A DNA stretch of 30,504 nt from the NCBI GenBank assembly GCA_016932035.1, contig JAFGDR010000015.1, positions 1 through 30,504 on the forward strand. The letters are read 5' to 3'. Position 1 is the stretch's first letter. Each line of letters starts with the position of its first letter. The notes under the pieces were generated by a model. The model was given only the letters and a program-made list of their open reading frames with translations. It had not been told where the DNA came from and ran no database searches. This document shows positions 7,698 through 14,888 of the stretch, one piece after another. A program made the translations under genes and the position numbers. This DNA comes from Candidatus Cloacimonadota bacterium (lineage in GTDB: Bacteria; Cloacimonadota; Cloacimonadia; JGIOTU-2).

Positions 7698-8876
7698 ATG
7701 CAAAATCTCATCTCTAAACGTGTTAGTTCAATCAGTAAATCAGCAATTCATGAAATGACGCGTCTGTCAAACCAACTCGATGATGTTGCTTTTCTCTCAT
7801 GGGCAAAACCTACATCAGGAACTCCCGAGCATATAAATAGAGCTGCTATCAAAGCAATCGAACAAGGACTTGTCGGAGGTTATTCGCCGAGTGATGGACT
7901 CTTAGAACTCAGAAGAGAAATTGTTAAAAAACTAAAACGGGATAATAATATCATTGCCAATCCCAACCAGATTTTAGTTACAGTCGGAGCAATCGAAGGC
8001 ATTGCATCTGCAGTCATGGCAACGGTCGATCCGGGTGATGAAGTTATTGTTCCATCACCAACCTACTCAACTCATGTTCGTCATGTATTGCTTGCATCAG
8101 CTCAGCCGGTTTTTGTTCCACTTCATGAGGAAGACGACTATGCTCTTCATATTGAAGATATAAAAGCAGCGATCACACCCAAAACGAAAGCCGTCCTGTT
8201 TTGCAGTCCAAATAATCCTACAGGTACTATTTTCCCAGAGCAAACCTTGCGTGAGTTAGCCGATATAGCTGTCGAAAATAATCTTGTGATCATTACTGAT
8301 GAAGCGTATGAGTATTTCTTATATGACGGCAATCAGCATTTTAGCATTGCGTCGATCCCAGAAGCACAAAACAATGTCATTTCCTGCTATACTTTTACAA
8401 AAACCTATGCAATGACAGGCTGGCGTATTGGTTATCTTCATGCACAGGAAGCATTGATACCCCACATTAAAAAAGCGCATATCCCCTATGCGATCTGTGC
8501 TCCTGTGATCTCACAATATGCAGCCCTTGAAGCTCTCAAAGGTCCTCAAGTTTGCGTCAAAGAGTTTCGTGAGCATTATCAATCAGCCCGGGATCTTATG
8601 TGCCAGCGACTTGATGAGATGAGCGATGTCTTTTCTTATGTCAAACCAACCGGTTCATACCTCATGTTCCCGAAGATCCTTCTTGATGAAGGAAAAAACT
8701 CATTCGAATTCTGCGTGAATCTCCTTCAAAAAGCGAAGGTTTCAACTACTCCAGGGGTTGCGTTCGGCCCAACAGGAGAAAGTCATCTGCGGCTCTCGTT
8801 CTGTGTTGAGGAAGCAATGATCGATAAAGCGTTCGACCGGATGAAAGATTATTTCAATAAAGAAGGATATAAATGA
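7698..8876 (+). CDS. Class I/II PLP-dependent aminotransferase
   Basis: 392 residues, AAGGAG at 7681-7686. Fold type I aminotransferase with PNNPTG (171-176), D201-E-A-Y204 and the Schiff-base lysine K235 in TFTKTYAMTGWRIGY, and the distal substrate-binding Arg in SHLRLSFC near the C-terminus. Overall pattern fits aspartate/aromatic-type aminotransferases (aspC/patA-like); the amino acid substrate cannot be fixed from sequence. Its stop overlaps the start of the VOC gene (ATGA), indicating coupled translation. Its presence in the metal-cluster locus may be functional or coincidental. Confidence 0.93.
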   Translation: MQNLISKRVSSISKSAIHEMTRLSNQLDDVAFLSWAKPTSGTPEHINRAAIKAIEQGLVGGYSPSDGLLELRREIVKKLKRDNNIIANPNQILVTVGAIEGIASAVMATVDPGDEVIVPSPTYSTHVRHVLLASAQPVFVPLHEEDDYALHIEDIKAAITPKTKAVLFCSPNNPTGTIFPEQTLRELADIAVENNLVIITDEAYEYFLYDGNQHFSIASIPEAQNNVISCYTFTKTYAMTGWRIGYLHAQEALIPHIKKAHIPYAICAPVISQYAALEALKGPQVCVKEFREHYQSARDLMCQRLDEMSDVFSYVKPTGSYLMFPKILLDEGKNSFEFCVNLLQKAKVSTTPGVAFGPTGESHLRLSFCVEEAMIDKAFDRMKDYFNKEGYK

Positions 8877-9256
8877 TTAAACATATCGGACTGGCAATTC
8901 ATGATCCCTCTGAGATAACGAATTTTTATCAGAATGTTCTTGGACTTACCATTGAAAAGGAATTTACACTTACAAAAGACCTAAATCAAAAACTATTCGG
9001 GTTTTACGAGGAAGTGCCTGTTACAAGAATGTCAAATGACAACATGATTCTCGAGATTTTTGTAACAACCCTGCCCTCGACCAATAGCTACGCTCATATA
9101 TGTGTTGAAGTTGAAAACCGCGAAAGTCTTATCGACAAAGTGAAAATGAATAATTACCAATGTACTATCATAAAAAGAAACTCCCATACACTCGTATTCA
9201 TCCAGGACAAATTCGGTAATAATTTCGAGATCATGAAGAAGAATAACCATGATTAA
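8873..9256 (+). CDS. VOC (glyoxalase/bleomycin-resistance fold) protein
   Basis: 127 residues. The opening MIKHIGLAIHDPSEITNFYQNVLGL is typical of a vicinal-oxygen-chelate module, with a second half ending in IQDKFGNNFEI. A metal ligand His is present at the start of each module strand pair (HIGLAI; SYAHICVEVE), and the Glu near the end of the fold is kept. Single domain, so it should act as a dimer. It starts inside the aminotransferase stop codon (4-nt overlap). Substrate unknown; methylmalonyl-CoA epimerase-like and dioxygenase-like members share this form. Confidence 0.85.
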   Translation: MIKHIGLAIHDPSEITNFYQNVLGLTIEKEFTLTKDLNQKLFGFYEEVPVTRMSNDNMILEIFVTTLPSTNSYAHICVEVENRESLIDKVKMNNYQCTIIKRNSHTLVFIQDKFGNNFEIMKKNNHD

Positions 9257-9273
9257 AAAGATAATTCATTTTT

Positions 9274-9317
9274 ATCAGTGTTCATCAGTTCAATCAGCGC
9301 AACCTGCGTTCTATAAT
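9274..9317. repeat. Interspersed short-period repeat element, copy 3 (single arm)
   Basis: ATCAGTGTTC, ATCAGTTCA, ATCAGCGCA and ACCTGCGTTC follow each other at 9-10-nt spacing from 9274. No paired arm is present. It ends in TATAAT (9312-9317) only 5 nt before the ATG of the first ATPase gene and leaves no room for a normal ribosome binding site. Confidence 0.55.
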
Positions 9318-9322
9318 GCCAT

Positions 9323-10180
9323 ATGAAAATTTCAATTGCAAGCGGAAAAGGTGGAACAGGCAAGACGACTCTTGCCACGAATCTTGCGTATCTTATTTCC
9401 CAGACATGTCCTGTTGTTCTCACTGATCTGGATGTAGAAGAACCGAATTCAAAATTTTTCATCAAAGGAAATAAAATATCAGAAAAAAAAGTGTTTAAAA
9501 TGATCCCTGAATGGGATAAGGACAAATGCATCCTGTGTGGAAATTGCCAGAAAGTATGCCAGTTCAATGCAGTGATCAAACTCTGGGAAGAAGTACTGAT
9601 TTTCGACAAACTATGCCATAGCTGCTATGCATGTTCCGAATTATGTCCAAAGAATGCATTACCGATGAAATCTTATGACGTTGGAAAGATAACTCAATTC
9701 GAATATCATGATATTCATTTCGTCGAAGGGAAACTCAATGTTGGTGAAGAGCAAGCTGTTCCTCTTATTGCACAAACGATTGATTATGTTCATAAGAAAT
9801 TCCCTCATGACATGCTCCTTATTTTTGATTCTCCTCCCGGCACATCCTGCCCGGTTATCGAAGCAACAAAAGATGCGGACTACATCATTCTGGTTACCGA
9901 ACCGACTCCTTTCGGGCTGCACGATCTCACACTTGCAGTGGAAGTTATGCGTGAATTGAAAAAAGATTTCGGCATTGTTATTAATCGTTACGGAATTGGT
10001 AATGACGACGTTATCACCTATTGCAAAAATGAGAGGATTCCCCTCCTCGGAACTATCCCAAATATGAAAGCAGCTGCAGAAGCATATGCAAAAGGAGAAC
10101 TTCTGTCAACAGCAATTCCAGAAATCAAAACCGCACTGAACAAGATCATCCAAAACTTGAAAGTCTGCGAGGTGCTGTAA
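9323..10180 (+). CDS. MinD/Mrp-family P-loop ATPase with two [4Fe-4S] ferredoxin motifs (first)
   Basis: 285 residues. Deviant Walker A GKGGTGKTT (8-16), switch DLDVEEP and a later LLIFDSPPG Walker B-type segment define the MinD/Mrp/NifH superfamily. A ferredoxin insert at ~65-110 carries C69-x2-C72-x2-C75-x3-C79 and C98-x2-C101-x2-C104-x3-C108, enough for two [4Fe-4S] clusters. Such ATPases pair in the orp loci of Desulfovibrio and related anaerobes. No Shine-Dalgarno sequence is visible before the ATG, which follows a repeat element. The next gene starts on the last base of its stop codon, so the two are coupled and may form a heterodimer (inference). Confidence 0.94.
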   Translation: MKISIASGKGGTGKTTLATNLAYLISQTCPVVLTDLDVEEPNSKFFIKGNKISEKKVFKMIPEWDKDKCILCGNCQKVCQFNAVIKLWEEVLIFDKLCHSCYACSELCPKNALPMKSYDVGKITQFEYHDIHFVEGKLNVGEEQAVPLIAQTIDYVHKKFPHDMLLIFDSPPGTSCPVIEATKDADYIILVTEPTPFGLHDLTLAVEVMRELKKDFGIVINRYGIGNDDVITYCKNERIPLLGTIPNMKAAAEAYAKGELLSTAIPEIKTALNKIIQNLKVCEVL

Positions 10181-11061
10181 TGAAAGAAATAGTTGTTATT
10201 TCAGGAAAAGGCGGAACAGGTAAGACGTCTATTACTGCTTCATTTGCCATCCTTGCTGACACTGAAGCGATCATTGCAGACTGCGATGTCGATGCTGCTG
10301 ATATGCACCTTCTTTTGCAGCCGGATTTTGCTCAGTATGAAGATTTTTATTCAGGATTCAAAGCCGATATCGATCAAGAGATTTGTATGAAATGCGGAAA
10401 GTGCAAACAGGTTTGCAGGTTCGATGCCGTAAGAAATGATAATAATTTCTATGATATTATCCCTCTCAATTGTGAAGGATGCGGCTACTGCAAGGAAGTC
10501 TGCCCAGTTAATGCAATCACAATGATTGAGCAAAATGTTGGGAAATGGTATATTTCTAAGATAAAAACTGATACCTTTATGGTTCATGCCAAGCTTGGTG
10601 TTGGTGCAGATAATTCCGGAAAACTTGTTGCAAAAGTTAAGAAAGAAGCAAAAAAACTCGCACAAGAGAATAGTAAAGATATTATCTTGATTGATGGCTC
10701 TCCGGGTATTGGATGTCCAGTTGTCTCATCACTTTCAGGTGCTGATTATGTAATACTAATCACCGAACCGACTCTGTCCGGTTTTCATGACATGAAGCGA
10801 GTTTTTGAACTCATTCAAAATTTTAACTTGCACGCAGGATGCATTGTAAACAAGTACGATGTCAATAACGAAATATCAGATAAGATCACAGATTTCTGTA
10901 AAAAAAATAAGATCGATCTTATTTCAAAACTACCGTATGATGAGGCATTTACAAAAGCAATGACGACAGGAAAGACTATCATTGAATACGAAGATAGTGA
11001 AATAAAAGACAAATTAGAAAAGAGCTGGAAAAAAATAATGAAGCTCACGGATGGTCACTGA
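10180..11061 (+). CDS. MinD/Mrp-family P-loop ATPase with two [4Fe-4S] ferredoxin motifs (second)
   Basis: 293 residues, overlapping the first ATPase by one base (TAATG). Deviant Walker A GKGGTGKTS (9-17), DCDVDAADMH switch and IILIDGSPG. The ferredoxin insert has its eight Cys at 69, 72, 75, 79 and 98, 101, 104, 108, the same numbers as in the first ATPase, so the pair probably arose by tandem duplication and then diverged. The final residues (KLTDGH) are encoded by the left arm of an interspersed repeat that runs on past the stop. Probable role: Fe-S or metal-cluster handling with the NifX-fold proteins. Confidence 0.94.
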   Translation: MKEIVVISGKGGTGKTSITASFAILADTEAIIADCDVDAADMHLLLQPDFAQYEDFYSGFKADIDQEICMKCGKCKQVCRFDAVRNDNNFYDIIPLNCEGCGYCKEVCPVNAITMIEQNVGKWYISKIKTDTFMVHAKLGVGADNSGKLVAKVKKEAKKLAQENSKDIILIDGSPGIGCPVVSSLSGADYVILITEPTLSGFHDMKRVFELIQNFNLHAGCIVNKYDVNNEISDKITDFCKKNKIDLISKLPYDEAFTKAMTTGKTIIEYEDSEIKDKLEKSWKKIMKLTDGH

Positions 11062-11140
11062 TGAACACAGATAAATCATACTGTGACTATTTAATAATAA
11101 TTTCTTTTTTATCCGTGTGTATCCGTGCAAATCCGTGAGC
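11043..11140. repeat. Interspersed 10-nt-period inverted repeat element, copy 4
   Basis: The clearest copy. Left arm from 11043: GCTCACGGAT, GGTCACTGAT, GAACACAGAT. Right arm 11111-11140: ATCCGTGTGT, ATCCGTGCAA, ATCCGTGAGC, whose reverse complement aligns with the left arm unit by unit (consensus NNNCACGGAT). The arms are separated by ~36 nt of AT-rich DNA. The left arm overlaps the last codons of the second ATPase gene. Confidence 0.75.
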
Positions 11141-11174
11141 TATAAATAATAAAGAAAAAAGAAATGGAGATACA

Positions 11175-11504
11175 ATGAAAATAGCATTTACAACAAAAGG
11201 AACCGATTGGAATGCTCATATTGATCCTCGATTTGGAAGAACTGATTACTTCCTTATTTATGATGATGAAAAAGATGAATTAACATCAATCGATAACACA
11301 GACGTTTCTGAAGTAGCTCATGGTGCAGGACCGAGAACTGCACAAAGACTTTTCGAGCAAAAACCGGATGTTTTAATAACCGGTAATGGACCGGGAGGTA
11401 ATGCAGCAACCGTTCTTCAACAATCTGGTATCAAAATTATTACCGGTGCAGGAAACATGACCGCGAAACAAGCGCTTGATGCATACAAAAAAGGTGAATT
11501 GTAA
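11175..11504 (+). CDS. Orange-protein (ORP)-like NifX-fold protein
   Basis: 109 residues, with GGAGA before the ATG. The pattern MKIAFTTKG...IDPRFGR...FLIYD...IDN...GAG...AQ...VLITG.G.GGNAA..L...GIKI.TGA closely follows the orange protein of Desulfovibrio (MTH1175-like, NifX-NafY group), which binds a Mo-Cu-sulfide cluster. The RFGR turn is at 19-22. No Cys is present, so any cluster would be held non-covalently or by other groups. It follows the two MinD-like ATPases, as in orp loci. Metal identity cannot be read from sequence. Confidence 0.92.
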   Translation: MKIAFTTKGTDWNAHIDPRFGRTDYFLIYDDEKDELTSIDNTDVSEVAHGAGPRTAQRLFEQKPDVLITGNGPGGNAATVLQQSGIKIITGAGNMTAKQALDAYKKGEL

Positions 11505-11509
11505 AGTTT

Positions 11510-11899
11510 ATGAAATTCAAGGCAGCCTTTGCCACTGATGATGGAAAAACCTTCATGGAACGACATTTTGGCGATGCACTTTTTTATGATATATATGAAG
11601 TTAAAGATGATAAAGCTCTATTTGTTAAAAGGATCGAGAATACCGTTCCAGAAGAGGAAGAACTACATGCTGATCCAAGAAAAGCAAAAGGAATATCATC
11701 ACTTCTTCTAAAAGAAAATGTAACAGTCGTTGTCTCAAAAATATTTGGTCCGAATATCAAGCGCATAAGAAAGAAATTCGTTTGTATTGTCATAAAAAAT
11801 GGCACCATCGATGATGCCGTTCACCGTATCATCAAGAATTTAGATCTGATCAAGGGTGAATGGAATAAGGATGAAAACAGATCTCATTTAATGCTGTAA
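11510..11899 (+). CDS. Diverged NifX-fold protein
   Basis: 129 residues, starting 5 nt after the ORP-like gene. The opening MKFKAAFATDDGKTFMERHFGDALFYDIYEV matches the NifX fold, but the RFGR turn is RHFGDA here, and the glycine-rich TGNGPGGNA segment is replaced by VSKIFGPNIKRI. The C-terminus carries a basic, polar extension. It is a paralogue that has lost part of the consensus cluster-binding surface, so it may partner or regulate the ORP-like protein. Ribosome site weak; coupling with the upstream gene is likely. Confidence 0.85.
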   Translation: MKFKAAFATDDGKTFMERHFGDALFYDIYEVKDDKALFVKRIENTVPEEEELHADPRKAKGISSLLLKENVTVVVSKIFGPNIKRIRKKFVCIVIKNGTIDDAVHRIIKNLDLIKGEWNKDENRSHLML

Positions 11900-11918
11900 T
11901 TTTTTAATAAGAACGATC

Positions 11919-12488
11919 ATGTTCTCGCACCAAGAACTCCAATTTTGTACCCGTTGTTCGCTTCACAAGACTCGAACATATGCACTTGCGGGTGAAGGAA
12001 ATCCCGATGCTGATGTCATGCTTATTGCTCAAGCACCCGGTGAATGTGAGGACAAAGAGAATAGAATGTTTGTGGGTCCGTCAGGGAAAATCTTGCATTC
12101 ACTCTTGAGAGAAACCAACATCACAGAGCATGAACTCTACATGACAAATCTCATCAAATGTACACTTCCCAAAAACAGAAGACCGAAGCAAGAAGAAGTT
12201 CACGCATGTTCATATTATTTAGAACAAGAAATTGATACTTCTCATCCATCAATTGTCGTTCCTCTGGGTTATTATGCAACAAAATATCTTTTTGAAAAAT
12301 ATGGGCTTCAGCAATTTTCAAAAAAGGAATTTCCTGAACACATTGCAAAATTAAAGGTTGTTGAAGACATCACCCTCTTTCCACTGTCTCATCCAGCTCT
12401 TGTGCTGTATCACCAGCAATTATATGATAATGCAATGAAGAACTTTATGAAATTATATGATTTGATGAAAGCAATCAAACAATCATAA
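11919..12488 (+). CDS. Uracil-DNA glycosylase, family 4-like, [4Fe-4S]
   Basis: 189 residues. Four Cys in the family-4 spacing pattern (C10, C13, C81, C97) would bind a [4Fe-4S] cluster. The motif-1 region reads AQAPGECEDKENRMFVGPSGKIL (from ~37), where most family-4 enzymes have GE(A/G)PG, and the motif-2 region is SHPALVLYH (H158). It should remove uracil from DNA, but the change at motif 1 leaves the substrate range open. Last gene of the plus-strand locus, 19 nt after the diverged NifX-fold gene. Confidence 0.9.
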   Translation: MFSHQELQFCTRCSLHKTRTYALAGEGNPDADVMLIAQAPGECEDKENRMFVGPSGKILHSLLRETNITEHELYMTNLIKCTLPKNRRPKQEEVHACSYYLEQEIDTSHPSIVVPLGYYATKYLFEKYGLQQFSKKEFPEHIAKLKVVEDITLFPLSHPALVLYHQQLYDNAMKNFMKLYDLMKAIKQS

Positions 12489-12659
12489 ATAAACATATAA
12501 AAAAAACTACTTGAGCATTATATTGGAGAGCAATTTTTTTTTGCTTACTGCATTGGTATATAATTTGACAATCTAAATCGAACATCATCTGTGTGGCAAC
12601 ATTTCAAAAATTTTCAATACAAATAATACAACGAATCACAATGAAGAAAGGAATTCACA

Positions 12660-14030
12660 ATGAAAAAGTATGATGTCATCATTATTGGTGGTGGACCTTC
12701 GGGTATTATCACAGGTGTAACTGCAAAGAAGCAGAATCCGGACAAGATATTTTTAATGATAAAGGAGGAGGAAAAGGGTCTCGTTCCATGCGGTATACCT
12801 TACGTATTCCACGATCTTGACGATATTGATCAGAACAAAATGGGACCCAAGCCGTTTATCGATGCTGGCGGCGAGGTATTGGTTGATACGGTAACGACCA
12901 TAAAAACTGATGAAAAATCAATTGAAACCAAATCAGGGCAGACTTTTTCTTATGACAAACTCCTTCTGGCAACAGGTTCAACACCACTCATTCCAAAATT
13001 TATAAAAGGATATGACCTTAAAGGTGTCGAATATATTAAAAAAAGCTATCACTATATCGAGCAACTTAAGAAAAAAACCGATGCAGCAAAACACATTGTC
13101 GTCATTGGTGCTGGATTTATCGGTGTGGAAATATCCGAACAGCTTGCAAAACATAAGGACAAAACAGTCTCTCTTGTCGAAGCTGAACCGCATTGTCTTT
13201 TTAGAGCATTCTCAACCGATTTTGCAGAAGAAGCTGATAAAGTAGTAAAAGCCTCAGGGGTCAATCTATATACCGGACTCAAGGTTGAAAAGATTATAGG
13301 AAAAGATGGAATAGTCTCTGGCGTATTACTCTCTGATGGTCAGATCATAGAAGCTGAAATCGTGATCAGTGCTGTTGGATATACTCCAAGCTGCTGCCTT
13401 GCTCAGGATGCTGGAATTGAGATCAATGAACTTGGAGCGATTCGTGTAGATAATTATCTTAGAACCTCTGCAAAAGATGTATATGCAGTTGGTGATTGTT
13501 CCCAGACCCGGGGATTTATTACCGGACGAACCGATAATATTATGCTCGCATCCACAGCCACTGCAGAAGCTCGAGTTCTCGGTTATAACCTGTTCTGCAT
13601 TAAACTTTTGAGAAATTTTGCAGGCACCCTTTCCGTGTTTTCAACCGAGATACATGGAAAAGTCTTTGCATCTGCGGGAGCAATCGAACAGACAGCCAGA
13701 GATGCAAACGTACAGTTCGTCATCGGGAGAGCTCAGGATGTTGACCGTCATCCGGGAAATCTACCAGGTGTCAATCAGCTTATTGTTAAACTCATTGTTT
13801 CTCCTGAAAATGGCGAGATCATCGGCGGTGAAATCCTTGGTGGCAAGTCAGTTGGCGAGATGATCAATACCGTAAGTCTTGCTATCCAAAAAGCAGTAAC
13901 CGTCTATGAACTGGTTTCATTCCAGATCGGCACTCATCCCCTACTCACCACAGCTCCAACAAAATACCTGCTTATTAAAGCTGCCGAAAATGCAATTGCT
14001 AACATTAAAGCACACTCAGTAAATTGCTGA
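12660..14030 (+). CDS. FAD-dependent pyridine nucleotide-disulfide oxidoreductase (CoA-disulfide reductase/NADH oxidase-like)
   Basis: 456 residues, AAAGGAA before the ATG. FAD-binding GGGPSG (10-15), a single redox Cys44 in VPCGIPYVF (the form found in CoA-disulfide reductase and NADH oxidase/polysulfide reductase), NAD(P)-binding GAGFIG (150-155), the second FAD motif VYAVGDC, and a C-terminal dimerisation domain with HPLLTTAP. Lone-cysteine chemistry suggests cycling as Cys-SOH or Cys-S-S-CoA; peroxide, O2 or polysulfide/CoA-disulfide reduction are all possible. Own transcription unit: 171 nt upstream gap, terminator downstream. Confidence 0.92.
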   Translation: MKKYDVIIIGGGPSGIITGVTAKKQNPDKIFLMIKEEEKGLVPCGIPYVFHDLDDIDQNKMGPKPFIDAGGEVLVDTVTTIKTDEKSIETKSGQTFSYDKLLLATGSTPLIPKFIKGYDLKGVEYIKKSYHYIEQLKKKTDAAKHIVVIGAGFIGVEISEQLAKHKDKTVSLVEAEPHCLFRAFSTDFAEEADKVVKASGVNLYTGLKVEKIIGKDGIVSGVLLSDGQIIEAEIVISAVGYTPSCCLAQDAGIEINELGAIRVDNYLRTSAKDVYAVGDCSQTRGFITGRTDNIMLASTATAEARVLGYNLFCIKLLRNFAGTLSVFSTEIHGKVFASAGAIEQTARDANVQFVIGRAQDVDRHPGNLPGVNQLIVKLIVSPENGEIIGGEILGGKSVGEMINTVSLAIQKAVTVYELVSFQIGTHPLLTTAPTKYLLIKAAENAIANIKAHSVNC

Positions 14031-14041
14031 ATAATATATGG

Positions 14042-14076
14042 GGAATGGTCAGAAGTGATCATTCCTCTTCTTTTTT
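14042..14076 (+). terminator. Intrinsic terminator of the flavoprotein gene
   Basis: Stem GGAATGGTCA (14042-14051) with TGATCATTCC (14056-14065), one G-T pair, 4-nt loop, then TCTTCTTTTTT. It overlaps the 3' end of the convergent TrmO-like gene. Confidence 0.8.
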
Positions 14077-14580
14077 ATAATCCCTTTTTCCTCTCTGATG
14101 TGCTTCGTTATCAGATACTTCGTCCTGCCAGCCGGAACGCACCTTGTCTTTCAAATCAAAACGAGCAATGTAGGGCTTGATATCGATAAGTGGCGTTTCA
14201 TCGAGCATGTCCACATCTTGGATACAAAGTATGTTGTTCACGATCCTGGATAATTTCACGACACTCATACCGATTTTATTTGGACGATGTGGCGCTCTCG
14301 TTGCAAAGATCCCATGCAACTCATCCTGTAGATATGGTTTGACGTTAAGCATTGTTTTATCGGATTTATGAAAATAATAGAACAGAATAATATGAGAATA
14401 TTGTTCAAGATCTTTGAGCCCTTCAATAAATTCCGGATATATCTCGACTGTTCCTTTAATTCCTTGTGCAAACACAGGCTGGATCGGTATTTTCGAAGTC
14501 TCTTTATGAGGTGTATGAATGACTCCTATTGGGGAGAATTCAATGATTTTATTGTTTTTATTCATAAAGGGACTCAACAT
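14059..14580 (-). CDS. TrmO/TsaA-like tRNA (N6-threonylcarbamoyladenosine) methyltransferase
   Basis: 173 residues. The TsaA/UPF0066 signature is clear: PIGVIHTPH near residue 17, GTVEIYPEFIEGLKDLEQYSHI, then ATRAPHRPNKIGMSVVKL and DMLDETPLIDIKPYI. TrmO methylates t6A37 in tRNA using S-adenosylmethionine; many anaerobe and archaeal homologues (VirR-type) are single-domain like this one and uncharacterised. The ATG at 14580 has AGGA ten bases upstream, and is preferred to the in-frame ATG at 14565, which has none. Convergent with the flavoprotein gene. Confidence 0.93.
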   Translation of the reverse strand: MLSPFMNKNNKIIEFSPIGVIHTPHKETSKIPIQPVFAQGIKGTVEIYPEFIEGLKDLEQYSHIILFYYFHKSDKTMLNVKPYLQDELHGIFATRAPHRPNKIGMSVVKLSRIVNNILCIQDVDMLDETPLIDIKPYIARFDLKDKVRSGWQDEVSDNEAHQRGKRDYKKEEE

Positions 14581-14660
14581 GTTAAGTCTATCCTGTCAAT
14601 ATTTCCATACCTTCCAACTTCTTTGACAAACAATCCCACTTCTTTTTTTCTTCACGCTCA

Positions 14661-14879
14661 ATGGTCATGAAATATACAAAAGATAATAATGAATGTAAAT
14701 GGTATCAGGTATGCCCGATGAAATATTATTTCGAAGCCGGTAAACTCGATGAAAAATGGATCAGGGACTATTGCCACGGTAACTGGCTAAGATGTATTCG
14801 ATATCAAATGGAAGAACACGGACAGTTTCATTCGGATAATATGCTTCCGGATGGTTCGATCGATGATAATTTGAAATGA
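14661..14879 (+). CDS. Cys4 mini-protein, possible Fe-S or zinc protein
   Basis: 72 residues from 14661, or 70 from the ATG at 14667; no clear ribosome site picks one. Counted from the second start, cysteines are at 10, 16, 36 and 43 within a conserved-looking core C-K-W-Y-Q-V-C-P-M-K-Y-Y-F-E-A-G and CHGNWLRC-x-RYQMEEHG. This looks like a family of short proteins widespread in anaerobes. Stop is 9 nt before the DUF89 gene, so they are one unit. Function unknown. Confidence 0.8.
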   Translation: MVMKYTKDNNECKWYQVCPMKYYFEAGKLDEKWIRDYCHGNWLRCIRYQMEEHGQFHSDNMLPDGSIDDNLK

Positions 14880-14888
14880 AAGGAACAA

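Noticed and set aside
9253-9609. 118-codon minus-strand ORF opposite the first ATPase
   Set aside because: Shadow of the ATPase gene; no domain, signal or ribosome site.
5481-11140. CRISPR array
   Set aside because: Repeated units are about 10 nt, imperfect and partly inverted; no constant 25-37-nt repeats with unique spacers.
6632-11899. Nitrogen fixation locus
   Set aside because: NifX-fold proteins are present but no nifHDK, nifE/N or radical-SAM NifB; the layout fits orp-type loci instead.
12529-12570. AGCAA/TTGCT hairpin with T-run loop and a nearby TTGACA
   Set aside because: The stem is only 5 bp with the T-run in the loop, and no -10 is correctly spaced from the TTGACA, so neither terminator nor promoter is claimed.
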